Part shown: positions 33,234-44,228 of the stretch, one piece after another | How positions within the stretch are numbered: the stretch's first letter is position 1 | Layout of the letters: each line of letters begins with the position of its first letter | Source of the DNA: Bicyclus anynana | Lineage: Eukaryota > Arthropoda > Insecta > Lepidoptera > Nymphalidae | Assembly (NCBI RefSeq): GCF_947172395.1 | Contig: NC_069097.1 | Coordinates: 9,160,142 to 9,224,141 of the forward strand | Direction of reading: 5' to 3' | DNA: 64,000 nt | The notes under the pieces: generated by a model | The model's database searches: none | Told to the model about the DNA's origin: nothing | What the model saw: only the letters and a program-made list of their open reading frames with translations | Position numbers and translations under genes: made by a program

Positions 33234-33532
33234 AACGATCGCAAGATATGCTACACGAAAACGTGAACCAAAATTGTAAAAAATCAATTCTGTGGGTTCT
33301 AACTAATAGATAAAAATGTAGACGACTGTACGTTTCGGACCACTGCCACTCCAATTGCACCGCGCACACTTCTGACTAAAGTGCGTGCTCGTCTGCTTTT
33401 GACAGAAAGCGGAAAATTCCTAAAACCAATTCATACTTTTAATTAAACATCAGTGCACTCCATTTTAGAAGATAAGTGTATTACATGCGATAAACTAATA
33501 AAAGTTCTTTATTTAAAATGATCAATGATTTT
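33234..33532. other. No gene seen
   Basis: Mixed composition, nothing recognised. Confidence 0.45.
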
Positions 33533-33641
33533 GGCCTTCATGGCGCAGTGGTATGTGCGGTGGATTTATAAGACGGAGATTCTGGGTTCGATCCGATTCT
33601 GGGCCGATTAAGGTTTTCTTAATTGGTCCAGGTCTGGCTGG
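33533..33641 (+). mobile_element. SINE-2 head only
   Basis: ggccttcatggcgcagtgg with A box, ggttcgatcc B box, and then attggtccaggtctggctgg, where it stops. It is followed within 10 bp by an inverted tail (next entry). Confidence 0.85.
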
Positions 33642-33650
33642 TCGTAACAA

Positions 33651-33800
33651 GCTTTTTTTTTACAAGTTAGTCCTTGAATACAATTTCACCTGATAATAAG
33701 TGATGATGCAATCTAAGATAGACGCGGGCTAACTTGTTAGGACTAGAATGAAATCCACACTCCTTTCGGTTTCTACACGAAATCGTACCGGAACGCTAAA
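33651..33800 (-). mobile_element. SINE-2 tail in inverted orientation
   Basis: Antisense tail from a T run through gcaatctaagat and aacttgttagga to ccggaacgctaaa, where a Helitron interrupts it. The family sequence does not resume after the Helitron, so the rest was lost. Confidence 0.85.
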
Positions 33801-33989
33801 TCTATACTAATATTATAAAGCTGAAGAGTTTGGTGTTTAAACGCGCTAATCTCAGGAACCACTGGTCCGATTTGATAAATTCTTTCAGTGTTAGATAGCC
33901 CATTTATCGAGGAAGGCTATAGGCTATTTATTATCCCCGTATTCCTACAGGAACGGGAACCACGCGGGTGAAACCGCGGTATAAGCTAG
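33801..33989 (+). mobile_element. Non-autonomous Helitron, type 1, clean termini
   Basis: Begins TCtatactaatatta after A33800 and ends agCTAG before T33990, exactly between A and T as Helitrons insert. The body has gaacgcgctaa-like (aacgcgctaatctcagg), gttagatagcccatttatcg and the GC-rich gggtgaaaccgcgg 3' stretch. It sits inside a SINE-2 tail. Confidence 0.85.
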
Positions 33990-34651
33990 TCCATTATATG
34001 GTGTCAGTCATTCCTGCAAAAAGCTTTATACTTTGGTGGGAATCGTAAAGACGCACGCAGAATATCGCCATAAAACCAAGCTATAATCGACTTATTCATG
34101 TGTAAATATAAAGCTTAAAAATCACTTCGTCGCTTGCTCTCGCAGATCCCTCTTTTTAAGTGGCTTTGGGGTGAAGGGAGGCGAGGGTAGAATGTAATTT
34201 TCAAGACAGGTCGATTAGGTACTCTGGTAGATATTTGAACTTTAATATATTAAGTAAGCGTAGGTACATGACTGACGAATATTTTCATGAAGTAGGGACG
34301 ACTAACGTAAGTAGTGTAAATAAATTAGAGATTTTTCTAGACAACATAAGTAGATACTGAGTTGTAAAACTCAGTTTTTAATTTTAAGGATAAATAAAGA
34401 ACTATACAATTAATAAATCATCTTTTCTAGACATTTTATCTTCTTAGTTACTTATATCGATGAAATTTTCGTAAGCAAGTAGGAATATAGCCTATACCTT
34501 TTTATGGTAGATACGGTTGTTTACCTAATTTATATAACGATTATATATTACCTAATCCAATAAAAGGATTTGGGTAGATAGCTACCCTGAATGCGACCAT
34601 GACAAACTGAAAATTGACAATACCCATAAAATTTAATTTTGTGTTACTTAT
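33990..34651. other. No gene seen
   Basis: AT-rich; nothing recognised. Confidence 0.5.
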
Positions 34652-34953
34652 CGTCGTTATCGACCCATATTCAGCTCACTGCTGAATACGAGTCTTTTCT
34701 CAGAATGAGAGGGGTTAGGCCAATAGTCCACCACTGGCCCAATGCGGATTGGCAGACTCACACACAGAATTAAGAAAATCCTCTGGTGTGCAGGTTTCCT
34801 CACGATGTTTTCCTTCACCGTTAGAGACACGTGATATTTAATTTTTTTAAATGCACACAAATGAAAAGTTGGAGGTGCATGCCCCGAATCGGATTCGAAC
34901 CCACACCCTCCGGAATTGGAGGCAGAAGTCATATCCACTGGGCTATCACGGAT
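34652..34953 (-). mobile_element. SINE-1, near full length
   Basis: Minus-strand copy with both polymerase III boxes (ggttcgaatcc intact) and all family blocks, and small deletions in the cgcattgggcc and acacgcagag parts. Frames read from it are not genes. Confidence 0.88.
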
Positions 34954-36149
34954 TCATGTGTTACTTATACCCAGTACAAATAAAAATTCTAGACTATATA
35001 CTTAATATATTTTATTTCATTAATTCATTTAGTTTGCTAATCTAAAATTTTACTACACTTGTTACAATACATTATACATACCTTTCAAATGAGGTTAAAT
35101 TAATATGAACTTTGTTCAAGATATTCTGAATCTAGGCTGAGAAATAAGCAAACTTTATAGAAAGCAGACACTATTATCATAAAATATAAGTAGGACAAAT
35201 GAATAATTAAATTTCAGACAGCACCTAAATAAATTCATTCTGTTTCAGCTTGACCTTTCTCGTGAAGTCTGAAATTTATATGAAACAAAAATAATATTAT
35301 TTTCAACATTATTCATGTTTTTTCTCATTGTTAACTTCGCAATGTTCAGTATTATCTTAAAGTATTTTTATTAAAAATATAAACCGAACTTTCTTTACAA
35401 TAACATACTGTTTTAATCTAAAACGACATAAAGTACGTTTACATTACATTTTACAGAATAAAATATGTTTTAATTAGTAGGTAACGTTAGTGTACATTCT
35501 TAATTAAAGCAAGCAAAACATAATATTATTCCTTTAACAGTTCTAATTATCAACTTGTAGTTGCATACCAAATGCAAATGTTATGATAAAATGTTTATGC
35601 TAAAACGTATTTACAATTACATTAATTTAAATTGCATTAAGTAAAGTAAAGTTTCATTTGTATTAAACTCGAGTACTGAATACTTAAGAATAACTGAAAC
35701 ACTTTGTTATCTTAACCCGGCTTTATAACACCTGTTACAACAACTGCACAGGCAACAACAATTGCCTGATATACAATAACAAACATGTACCTACCTAGGT
35801 ATAACAAATTATCATCTAGGACACATACAATAGGTAATCTAGTCTTCAATAAGTTGTATCCAACTGTGTTGCAAAATATGTTCTCGTAAGTCTCAGATTT
35901 TTCCATTCCCAAAATGAGGTCAGTAAAAGAAAATTATGGCATTTTAACAACTGTTTGTAGTGTGGCCTATTTGCGATAGCGCAAAACAGTGTGTATTATT
36001 CCTATCAACTATTATTAAAGAAAAAATATTTTTAAATTAAAACAAATAGGTTAACGAAGAAATATAACGACAATAAGCCACATCACTTTCGTTACCACCA
36101 GCTACTTAGTTAGATGTAAAGTTATTAGAGTGTCGAGTTTTTATAGTGA
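34954..36149. other. AT-rich stretch, no gene seen
   Basis: The long A/T-rich interval shows no repeat family; the minus-strand frame 35712-35912 is unrecognised. Confidence 0.5.
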
Positions 36150-36336
36150 ACTAGCTGACGCCGCGCAGTTTCACCCGCGTAGTTCCCGTTCCTGTAAGAA
36201 TACGGGGATATTATATAACCTATAGCCTTCCTCGATAAATGGACTATCCAACACTGAAAGAATTTTTCAAATCGGACCAGTAGTTCCTGAGATTAGCGCG
36301 TTCAAACAAACAAACTCTTCAGCTTTATAATAGAAT
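36150..36336 (-). mobile_element. Non-autonomous Helitron, type 1
   Basis: Starts actagctgacgccgcgc on this strand (the CTAG right end inverted) and runs to cttcagctttataatagaat. It carries all family blocks (tatagccttcctcgataaat, ctgagattagcgcgttc). Confidence 0.85.
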
Positions 36337-36940
36337 TAATTAATTTAATTTAATTAAAAACAAAATAGTTATCTTGTAGAGTTTCATTGAGGAATCAAAC
36401 CGAATAAAGGCTAAGATAAAAAAGCCTTTTGGTGCGCAGCGAGTGTCGGAAATAAGTATCTACAATTTCATTAATTTCGGTACTTCGTTCCAATAATAAC
36501 TTTAGCTTCTCATACTAATAACAAGATTTAAAATTAAGTAGTTATCAATGAAGATTACTATAAAAAACTTAGTGTGTATGCACCTTAAGCAGTCTCTTCT
36601 TTAATATTCAAATACCGCGCTACAAATTGCACTTGCTCAAGCAGAGAGGTAATACTAAGCAGAGTATTGTCATTAGCCTTGTCTCGTCGACATGAATGGA
36701 CGATAAAACGTATAAAATATATCACCATTCACCTTCGAGTCTAATAAATAAGACGAATGATAGAGATGTGACTTCATATATGTTTTATAGTGAACTAGAA
36801 GATTCTGTCTTTTGTTATCTTTCTTTCAAACGCCATGACGATCGTGGAATATTAGTTTTCTTACTTAGATAGTACTGGTTAGAAGTTACTCTGAATATTG
36901 GCACCAACCACTACTCTAAGGTAGTTCGTGAGTGACATTG
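36337..36940. other. No gene seen
   Basis: AT-rich; no repeat recognised. Confidence 0.5.
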
Positions 36941-37178
36941 TACCAGAAAATACAAAAATGGGGGGTAGGTCGACAGCTTTTCTATAAGAAGCAACTACAA
37001 ATGAAGGAATCAATTGAAGGAATTGAATCAATTGATTCAAATGCAATTCGCTATCGCATTCCATTATTTTCGGTTTCACTTCACATAAATTTTGTTTTAT
37101 TAAAAATTACCAGAAAATACAAAAATGGGGGGTAGGTCGACAGCTTTTCTATAAGAAGCAACTACAAATGAAGGAATC
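36941..37178 (+). repeat. Exact 71-bp direct duplication
   Basis: Bases 36941-37011 and 37108-37178 read identically, 167 bp apart, and include atggggggtaggtcgaca and ctataagaagcaactaca. The spacer's ctatcgcattccattatttt/cggtttcac stretch recurs at about 38067-38094, so it is part of a wider local duplication. Confidence 0.93.
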
Positions 37179-37320
37179 GATACAAACAAACAACAGAGGA
37201 GAACCGTGAGGTGAAAGATGAAAAATCTGAGAGATTAATGTACTAATGTCCTAATGTCCACTCACTCGAGAAGAGTGGACGTAAGTGGACGTACACTGGT
37301 CAATTTTTCATTCAGAATTG

Positions 37321-37371
37321 TTGACATAATTGAACGGACAATGTGATACATTGTCCGTTCAATAATGTCAA
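37321..37371. repeat. Near-perfect palindrome, 24-bp arms, 3-nt loop
   Basis: 37321-37344 pairs with 37348-37371 with one mismatch and the loop gat. A separate small inverted pair, gtccact...agtggac, lies just upstream at 37257-37281. Confidence 0.88.
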
Positions 37372-37826
37372 TTGACGACGAAATATTTGGCATAGCGTAT
37401 TCACTTTTTAAAGTCTTTTGTTTCTGTTCGAAGACAATATTGCGAATACTGTAATTTACAAAACGTCGCAATACTTTCAAATGTAGATAACAATCATCTC
37501 GGTGAAACTAAATCTAGAAAGAATTTCGGCAAACACAAATTTTAACGTAAAATACATATTGATTGGAATGCCCGTTTGAACCATTTCAAAGTGGAACCAA
37601 GTCCTCGGCTAATAAATCTCTACCTACAATCAATTAATACGTTCAAGCACACTTGCTGTATAGGCAACACAGGCATGTTAATCTCCCCATAGCTGACCGA
37701 AGCACGTTCACGATTGATGACAAGCATCTCCCTAACCAGTGTATGGCAACCAATATAAATGGCTGTAATATTACAACTATTAATATCTATAATAATAAAT
37801 TCCATAAACTGAAATCTAAATTGAGA

Positions 37827-38012
37827 ATCTATAGTAATATTATAAAGCTGAAGAGTTTGTTTGTTTGCTTGAACGCGCTAATCTCAGGAACAACTGGTCC
37901 GATTTGAAAAATTCAGTCAGTGTTAGATAGCCCATTTATCAACGAAGGCTATAGGATATATAATCATCTCCGTATTCCTACAGGAACGGGAACCACGCGA
38001 ATAAAATCGCGA
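37827..38012 (+). mobile_element. Non-autonomous Helitron, type 1, degraded 3' end
   Basis: Starts tctatagtaatattataaag after A. All inner blocks are present, but the usual ggtgaaaccgcg..CTAG end has decayed to aataaaatcgcg. Confidence 0.8.
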
Positions 38013-38211
38013 AAAAGAAGAGAGAAGAAGAAAGTCATCAAATTGTAACAAGTGGACGCGACTTCGTTATCGTATTCCATTATTTTCGGTTTCACGGTAA
38101 TTTTTTGGAATCAATACACAATAATTCCGTGTCAACTTTAACTACATGTGATATGTTATCATCATCATCACTCGTATCTATTTGACTAATGTCACTACGA
38201 TCGCAAACAAT

Positions 38212-38843
38212 CAGTGGCGTAGCGATGCGATTTTGTCAATTGAAAATAAAAACATTTAAAAGCCTAATGAAACTCAATAGACAAATTCTAGCACAAAAAT
38301 ATGCCTCTTCAAAGTCAGCATTTCTTCTCATAGATGTGTAGGTAGACTTCTTTAGAAACAGTGGTAGGTTTACTTTAAGCTGAGCGATGTAAATCAGAAC
38401 CATTGAATAAAATGTTTTCACTTTAAAGTATTTAATCAAAATAAGGGAGGGATCTGGGGGAGTGGCAAGTTTTCAATCAGCGCTGGGCGACGAATTTATA
38501 GTCATCATTCTCAAACCCATATTCGGCTTACTGCTGAGCTCGAGTCTGCTCTCAGAATGTGAGGGGTTAGGCTGTATCCGCATTGGGCCAGCGTGGTAGA
38601 CTATTGAGTCCACCACGCTGGCCCAATGCGGATTGGCAGACTTCACACACGCATAGAATTAAGAAAATTCTCTGGTATGCAGTTTTCCGCACGATTGTTT
38701 TCCTTCACCGTTTGAGATTTTTAATTTATTAAAATGCACACTGCTCCGGACCAGAATCGAACCCACACCCTCCGGAATCGAGGTTTATTTTTTTTTTCAA
38801 ATTTACAGTACGAAATGATAATAAGTCACACGCTACGTCACTG
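38212..38843 (+). mobile_element. hAT-like element carrying a SINE-1 insertion
   Basis: Left end cagtggcgtagcgatg and right end cgctacgtcactg are inverted with one mismatch in the first 12 bases. The interval holds a SINE-1 copy (about 38505-38782). The flanking 8 bases do not match, so this could also be two different hAT ends. The minus-strand frame 38236-38439 is incidental. Confidence 0.45.
38505..38782 (-). mobile_element. SINE-1 with an internal snap-back
   Basis: Minus-strand SINE-1, truncated at the head. In the cgcattgggcc region an extra 36-bp piece makes a perfect inverted repeat: 38576-38597 against 38612-38633 (22-bp arms, 14-nt loop). The extra arm is the opposite strand of the adjacent SINE sequence. 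Confidence 0.9.
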
Positions 38844-39265
38844 CAAGTCCCATAGTCCTGACAGTGTAAAACCAAATGTAACTAATTTTTAACCTCAATT
38901 CCGTAATTAATTAAATGAGCTCAACAAGCACATTTTCCGTTATAATTAAAAATAACTCCCGTCTCTAAAAAAATATTTTCTCGCGCGTAATGTAAATTAG
39001 TGAAAGCATAAATTCAATGCTGTTCGCAGAACAAACACGAGCTACGTTTTGTTTTAAGTTAAACAATCAGAAACTTTTCAGTGAAATATTTTGCAAAAGC
39101 GTTTGTGCGCAAGTTCTTTTGTGGTTATAGTTTTAATAAAGATTTTAGACTTATTCTTAAGGAAGTTAGCGTTTGACTTGGATTTTAAATCATAGTCATC
39201 TAGTCAAAGGTAGGAAAAAGAGCAGTTTATTTGATCTTACTTCTAACACAGAAAACATCTTCTAG
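38844..39265. other. No gene seen
   Basis: AT-rich; nothing recognised. Confidence 0.5.
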
Positions 39266-39345
39266 CTCAATGGTACTCAACCTTTTTCACAAAGGGGCCA
39301 CAAACACGCGTTAGTCATGATGTCGCGGGCCACAACATTATAAAT
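39266..39345 (+). mobile_element. hAT element left-end fragment
   Basis: tcaatggtactcaacctttt then aaaggggccaca resembles the CAGTGGTTCTCAACC start of many hAT elements. The other end is not found. Confidence 0.45.
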
Positions 39346-39409
39346 AATTTCTTAGGTTTTTCGCAAAAGGAAAGATAATAGTTTTTAAATTGTATTTTTA
39401 AATAAGTAA

Positions 39410-39462
39410 AACATACATACAGCCGAATGTAGAACCTCCTCCTTTTTGGAAGTCGGTTAATA
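39410..39462 (+). repeat. Dispersed repeat 3' tail (gaagtcggtta type)
   Basis: acatacatacagccgaatgt, agaacctcctcc and tttttggaagtcggttaat; same terminus as at 59030. Confidence 0.5.
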
Positions 39463-39658
39463 ATGCACATTAAAAACAAAACTCGTGAGGCATTAGGCGA
39501 CTACCGGTGGGTGAAAGGTGCGCGAGATAAGTTTTCAAAATGGTTTAATTAATATTAGATGCCCTAGATGGATCAACAACAAAAGCCTGGAGCGCCGCAG
39601 TTTGAGAATAGCTGTTCTAACAGCCATAGAAAGTCAAGACAATTACGACCCAATATAT

Positions 39659-39858
39659 NNNNNNNNNNNNNNNNNNNNNNNNNNNNNNNNNNNNNNNNNN
39701 NNNNNNNNNNNNNNNNNNNNNNNNNNNNNNNNNNNNNNNNNNNNNNNNNNNNNNNNNNNNNNNNNNNNNNNNNNNNNNNNNNNNNNNNNNNNNNNNNNNN
39801 NNNNNNNNNNNNNNNNNNNNNNNNNNNNNNNNNNNNNNNNNNNNNNNNNNNNNNNNNN
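39659..39858. other. Assembly gap, 200 N
   Basis: Exactly 200 N, the usual filler for a gap of unknown or estimated size. The two frames that run across it are artefacts of the N run. Confidence 0.98.
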
Positions 39859-39930
39859 AATATGAAACTTGTAACTGATAATAATCTAGAGGAAAGTAAA
39901 AATGAAATAACGTTATATTTAAAAAAAAAC

Positions 39931-40203
39931 TATACTACAGCCTTCTTGATGAGTACTGTTTAACAACAAAAAAATTAGAAATGAAGGTAGAAAACGCATG
40001 TCATTTCATAACTTATTTATTTTAAATTATGTATGGTTTGTTTATAAAAATGTTATATAAAATATTTTAACCATATCTAATTGTTCTAAGCTTATTAATC
40101 AAATTTATTTTCATTAATTTAAGAACATGTGACTAGTGATTTATACTCTCACTTTAAATTTGTTTGTTGGTAAATAGTACTCATCAAGAAACGCTGTAGT
40201 ATA
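39931..40203 (+). mobile_element. TA-flanked MITE, copy 1
   Basis: Ends tatactacagccttcttgat and acgctgtagtata are inverted; the family continues gagtactgtttaacaacaaa. The interior (accatatctaattgttctaa, gcttattaatcaaattta) is shared with 49107 and 61220. TA at the ends suggests a Tc1/mariner-type target. It is non-coding. Confidence 0.85.
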
Positions 40204-41235
40204 GATGAATACTTTAAAGGTGGGTACAGATTGGTGCAATGCAACATGTAATGTAATATTCTGCCTTACATTGCATGTTCCCTGCAATGTTCAATGTTCA
40301 ATCGAATCGTTAGGAAGTGCTTCTAATGTAGCTTCCAAAATCCAAACCCACACATATAAACAGATCTCAAAACGCTTGTAACATCTACTTGCATTTTATT
40401 TAGTATTCTAAACTTTTTATATTCACAGGTGTCCTTAAAAACTTCAAAAATAAAAATGACACGTGAATTTGTATCCATGAAACGTTCCTTTTTGCGGCAT
40501 ACAAATTCAGTTACTATTTTCCGGAGTCAAATTTTATTTTCTGCTCCGTAAACTATCGCTATGTAAAACATCATGATATTTCGCTATACGTGACGGAAGT
40601 TTCGACAAGCAAATTTTCAAATATTGTGTATGCTGGTAAGAAAAATTCTGTATATCTGTAGAAGATTTAGATATTTTATTTTATTAAAAAAAACCTATAA
40701 TATTAACCATATTATCGTTATCTTGACGTCTAAAGAGCGGTGTTTTAAATTTGACATGTCTGTCTGTGTGTCTATCTGTAGAACCGTAGCTTCGTCTAAT
40801 AGTATAGATGGATTTCGATGCGATTTTTTCACGTAATCGAGATGGTTCTCACCCATGTATGAAGATCCTATAAGCCAATCCGAAGACATCGGCGTTTTTC
40901 TAATAAGATAAAGGACTTTTTATTTAAAAGAATATATCTCATGTCCTTTTTAAAGAAGACCCTTCCCTTTCCCACTTGATTATACGAAAAGGTTTACCTG
41001 TAGTACCTACTTATTATGAATTCTGTGGAGAGTTCTATTGTAGGAGACAAGAGTCCAGTAATATTAGCAAGGGATGTAAACCTAGAAATTTTAAAATTTA
41101 TCCCTTAACTGTATAAGTACATGTACTTTTTTAAAGCTTGTAAAAATATCGATCTTCTATTCATACAAAAAACATGTGGACCGCATTGAGAAACTCATTC
41201 ATAAAATAGGGTTACGACTACGAGTCAGTTAGTAC
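40204..41235. other. Stretch with a small hairpin, no gene seen
   Basis: aacatgtaatgtaa and ttacattgcatgtt near 40242-40271 form a short inverted pair. The opposed frames at 40624-40889 are unrecognised. Confidence 0.45.
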
Positions 41236-41815
41236 GAAGTCAATGATTGAAGTCAAGCCGACTGCGTAACAACGTAGTCGAATAAAAATAGACTTACTAT
41301 CTAAACGGTTGCTCAGGAAGTTGACATACTAACTTTCCATCCGGGTCAGCGCCGGCTAAATTTCACTCTGCCCGAAACAGATCCATAAAAATACGATTAT
41401 GAATGAAATGGCTAACTCAACTTAGCAGAAAACCCGACTACGTAACGACGTAGTCGAATAAAAATAGACTTATCTATCTCAACGGATGTGTGAATGTAAA
41501 ACAGATCAGAAAGTCGTCATACTTACTGCCTTTTCATCAGTCAGAGCTGATCAGTAGCTCTGTTGGAGACGGATTCATAAACATACATTTATATGATTAT
41601 GAATGAAATAGCTAACTAAACTTAGCAGAAAACCCGACTACGTAACGACGTAGTCGAATAAAAATAGACTTATCTACCACAACGGATGTGTGAATGTAAA
41701 AACAGCTCAGGAAGTTGACATACTGACTTTCCATCCGGGTCAGCGCTGGTCAGCCCTGCCCGAGACGTCGACGCATGCGCAAGGTCGCCGGGTGCGCCTC
41801 TATCGCCGACGGCGC
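41236..41815 (+). repeat. Three-unit tandem array, one hairpin per unit
   Basis: Units start at about 41260, 41436 and 41636 (periods 176 and 200 bp). Each opens with gactacgtaacgacgtagtc (first unit: gactgcgtaacaacgtagtc), where cgactacgt pairs with acgtagtcg over a 4-nt loop, followed by aataaaaatagactta. Units share caacggatgtgtgaatgtaa, gttgacatactgactttcc and catccgggtcagcgc in mosaic fashion. The last unit runs into GC-rich unique DNA with gcatgcgca at 41773-41781. The opposed small frames here (41670-41864 and 41690-41914) are not convincing. Confidence 0.9.
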
Positions 41816-42331
41816 CTATTGACCGACGCAACCACAAGGAAAACACAACACTATCTTTATCCACACAAGACTTATATTCCAGTAACGACTATGCCTTGTC
41901 TAATGTTTGTTTAAGCAATTGCAATAAATCAGTGTGTCGATGTCTCGCTTTTAAGTTACGTCCTATTTTAAACATCTATAATAGGAACGTCCATGCATCA
42001 ATGACGGTAGTACATGCGTCAATTGACTATACCTAATACAATGAGTGCGATTCATTATCATATTATTGTCATTGTTTGAACGACTATCTTTTATAGCGCC
42101 GTTAGATTTTTGGCGCACAACTATTATCGGTGACCTAGGAATTCTAGGAAGTAAGTTTAAAAAAAAAGAATATTATACGTGTCTTTCCTATATCCCTTCT
42201 CATAAAAGGAGGAGTTGGCCAGATCCTCCCTTGGGCCGTTAAAATAGGCTGCTAATAATGATATGTGTCTTTTAAAATGGCTAATATTCCCTTTCTGCTC
42301 CAACTAAGAGAAAAGCCCTTAGTAGGTATAA
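41816..42331. other. No gene seen
   Basis: Nothing recognised; the frame 42045-42242 is not convincing. Confidence 0.4.
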
Positions 42332-42332
42332 G

Positions 42333-42371
42333 CAGTGGCGTACCTATCTATATTTTTTAAGTATGCTAAGC
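42333..42371 (+). mobile_element. hAT left-end-like fragment
   Basis: cagtggcgtacctatctata matches the hAT CAGTGGCGTA start; no partner end is nearby before the LINE tail that follows. Confidence 0.35.
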
Positions 42372-42484
42372 TTTTCTCAGCAGAACCTTCCTTTTGAACT
42401 GCTGGTAGAGTCTCTACAAATAGTCATCTTGACGTTTCAAAAGTGCTTATATGGTAAGCCTACTTGAAATAAATGAATTTTGGT
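42372..42484 (+). mobile_element. Non-LTR retrotransposon 3' end, copy 3 (short)
   Basis: ttctcagcagaacctt, ctgctggtagagtct, aaaagtgctt and cctacttgaaataaatgaat match the ends at 12412 and 16194, 5' truncated. Confidence 0.65.
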
Positions 42485-43405
42485 TGTGCTTCTAATTACC
42501 TACGTGCAAATTACACAAAATACGAAATATCGAACCCGAGAACTCACGGTCTGATGCCTTAATCGTGATGTTATTGAGGAAACTCATGGGTATAAAGTAA
42601 ATAAAAGGCAAACTTTAGGTATATCAATGTTTACATGAGGGATTTTCAAACAGACACCTAAATATAAATTATGATTGGGCACACAAATCACGTAGTCAGG
42701 TAGGCACTCAATCTTCTTGATAACATTATTTTTAAAAAGATAAATCTAGTAGCCTTGGAAGATTACAATGAAATCGATATTTTTACGTCCGTAATATTCC
42801 GTTGCGAATGCGATATCTATTTGTTATGAACAGAATATGTTTTTTAGTAAATAATATCTTTTTAACATAAAGACAATTTTAATAAAAAATTACTTAACCG
42901 ATTTTTATGAAAATAAAATGGTACCACTCTGGAAGTATATGCTTTAATTTAAAGTAATTGGTTAATAAATGACGAAGCATCTCCTCCTTTTATTAAAGTC
43001 GGTTGAAAAATATTTTCTTATTCCTAAATAAGACCAATATTTCCCATATTCCAATAATTCCAATATTGCCCCCAAATTAGTTCTAAAGACTACTAAATGA
43101 GCGACTTCAACAATAGTCCAACGGGTGTCGAACTAATGTCCTCTCAGTTTTGAGTCTGGCTTCTTACCGTAGAACTACTGAGGTATAACACAGATAATTT
43201 AGTTAAGTCAATAGTTCCAAAGATAAGCTTGATAAGAAAGAATTTTATAAATTGGTTATTGTTTCTGGTGCTTTTTTTCTGTCGCCACAAATAATTTAAA
43301 TAATAAAAGTAAACCATTTCTATTGCCACGTCGTGACTCTCATGAAATATTCTTATTTTAAATAAATATAATATTATGAAATCAAATAAAAAGTGTCTCA
43401 TATAG
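42485..43405. other. AT-rich stretch, no gene seen
   Basis: A degraded cctcctttt...aaagtcggttgaaaa repeat tail lies at 42981-43010. The minus-strand frame 43144-43419 is AT-driven and unrecognised. Confidence 0.45.
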
Positions 43406-43600
43406 TGAAGAAAAAACATCGCGAGGAAACCTGTATACGTGAGAATTTTCTTAATTCTCTACGTGTGTGAAGTCTGCCAATCCGCATTGGGCCAGCGTCG
43501 TGGACTATTAGCCTAACCCCTCTCATTCTGAGAGGAGACTCGTGATCAGCAATGAGCCGAATACGGGTTGTTAATGGTGATGATGATGAATTAATCATCA
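43406..43600 (+). mobile_element. SINE-1, 5'-truncated
   Basis: From gaagaaaaaacatcgcgagg to the ggtgatgatgatgaattaat end. Heads with polymerase III boxes are missing. The minus-strand frame is a SINE translation. Confidence 0.85.
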
Positions 43601-43756
43601 TCTCCTTTTCTTTATCTTCTTTTTTTTATTCCACTTACGTGGAATCGGCAAAATAAAATGTCAATATCCTCCATTCACAACTTCTACTTACACACATATC
43701 CTCTTTCACTTTCCAACCATCTCTTTTTTTGCCTTCCTCTCCTTCATAATAATTCT

Positions 43757-44026
43757 CGTCATCAACCCATATTCGGCTCACTGCGGAGCTCGAGTCTCTT
43801 CTCAGAATGAGATGGGTAAGGCCATAAGTCCACCACGCTGGCCCAATGCGGATTGGCAGACTTCACACACGCAGAGAATTAAGGTAATTCTCTGGTATGC
43901 AGGTTTCCTCACGATGTTTTCCTTCACCGATTGAGACACGTGTTATTTAATTTCTTAAAATGCACACAACTGAAAAGTTGGAGGTGCATGCCCCAGACAT
44001 ATCCATTGGGCTATCACGGCTCTTCA
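43757..44026 (-). mobile_element. SINE-1 lacking the B box region
   Basis: Family blocks are complete up to gcatgccccagacatatcc, where about 45 bases (the B box, cggattcgaaccc, and the cctccggaatcgg hairpin) are missing; the A box end (ggctatcac) remains. It lies head-to-tail inverted against the copy at 43406. Confidence 0.88.
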
Positions 44027-44228
44027 TAATAATTACACATGACATAATATATATTCTGGTCGAGTGTTCCATCAGTACTATGTACCTACGCATTGTAGCT
44101 AGTAATCGTCTGATAAGGAACAAGTGTTCGCCGTATCTTATTACAGCGCGTCGGTGCTTACATTCCTGCATGTTTTGTTAGCTCGATAATTGTTGTGGAT
44201 ACTGGATAGCAAGACCTATATTTTTAGA

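Noticed and set aside
39518..39963. Two plus-strand frames of 115 and 131 codons
   Set aside because: Both are open only because they cross the 200-N gap; they carry no real protein over most of their length.
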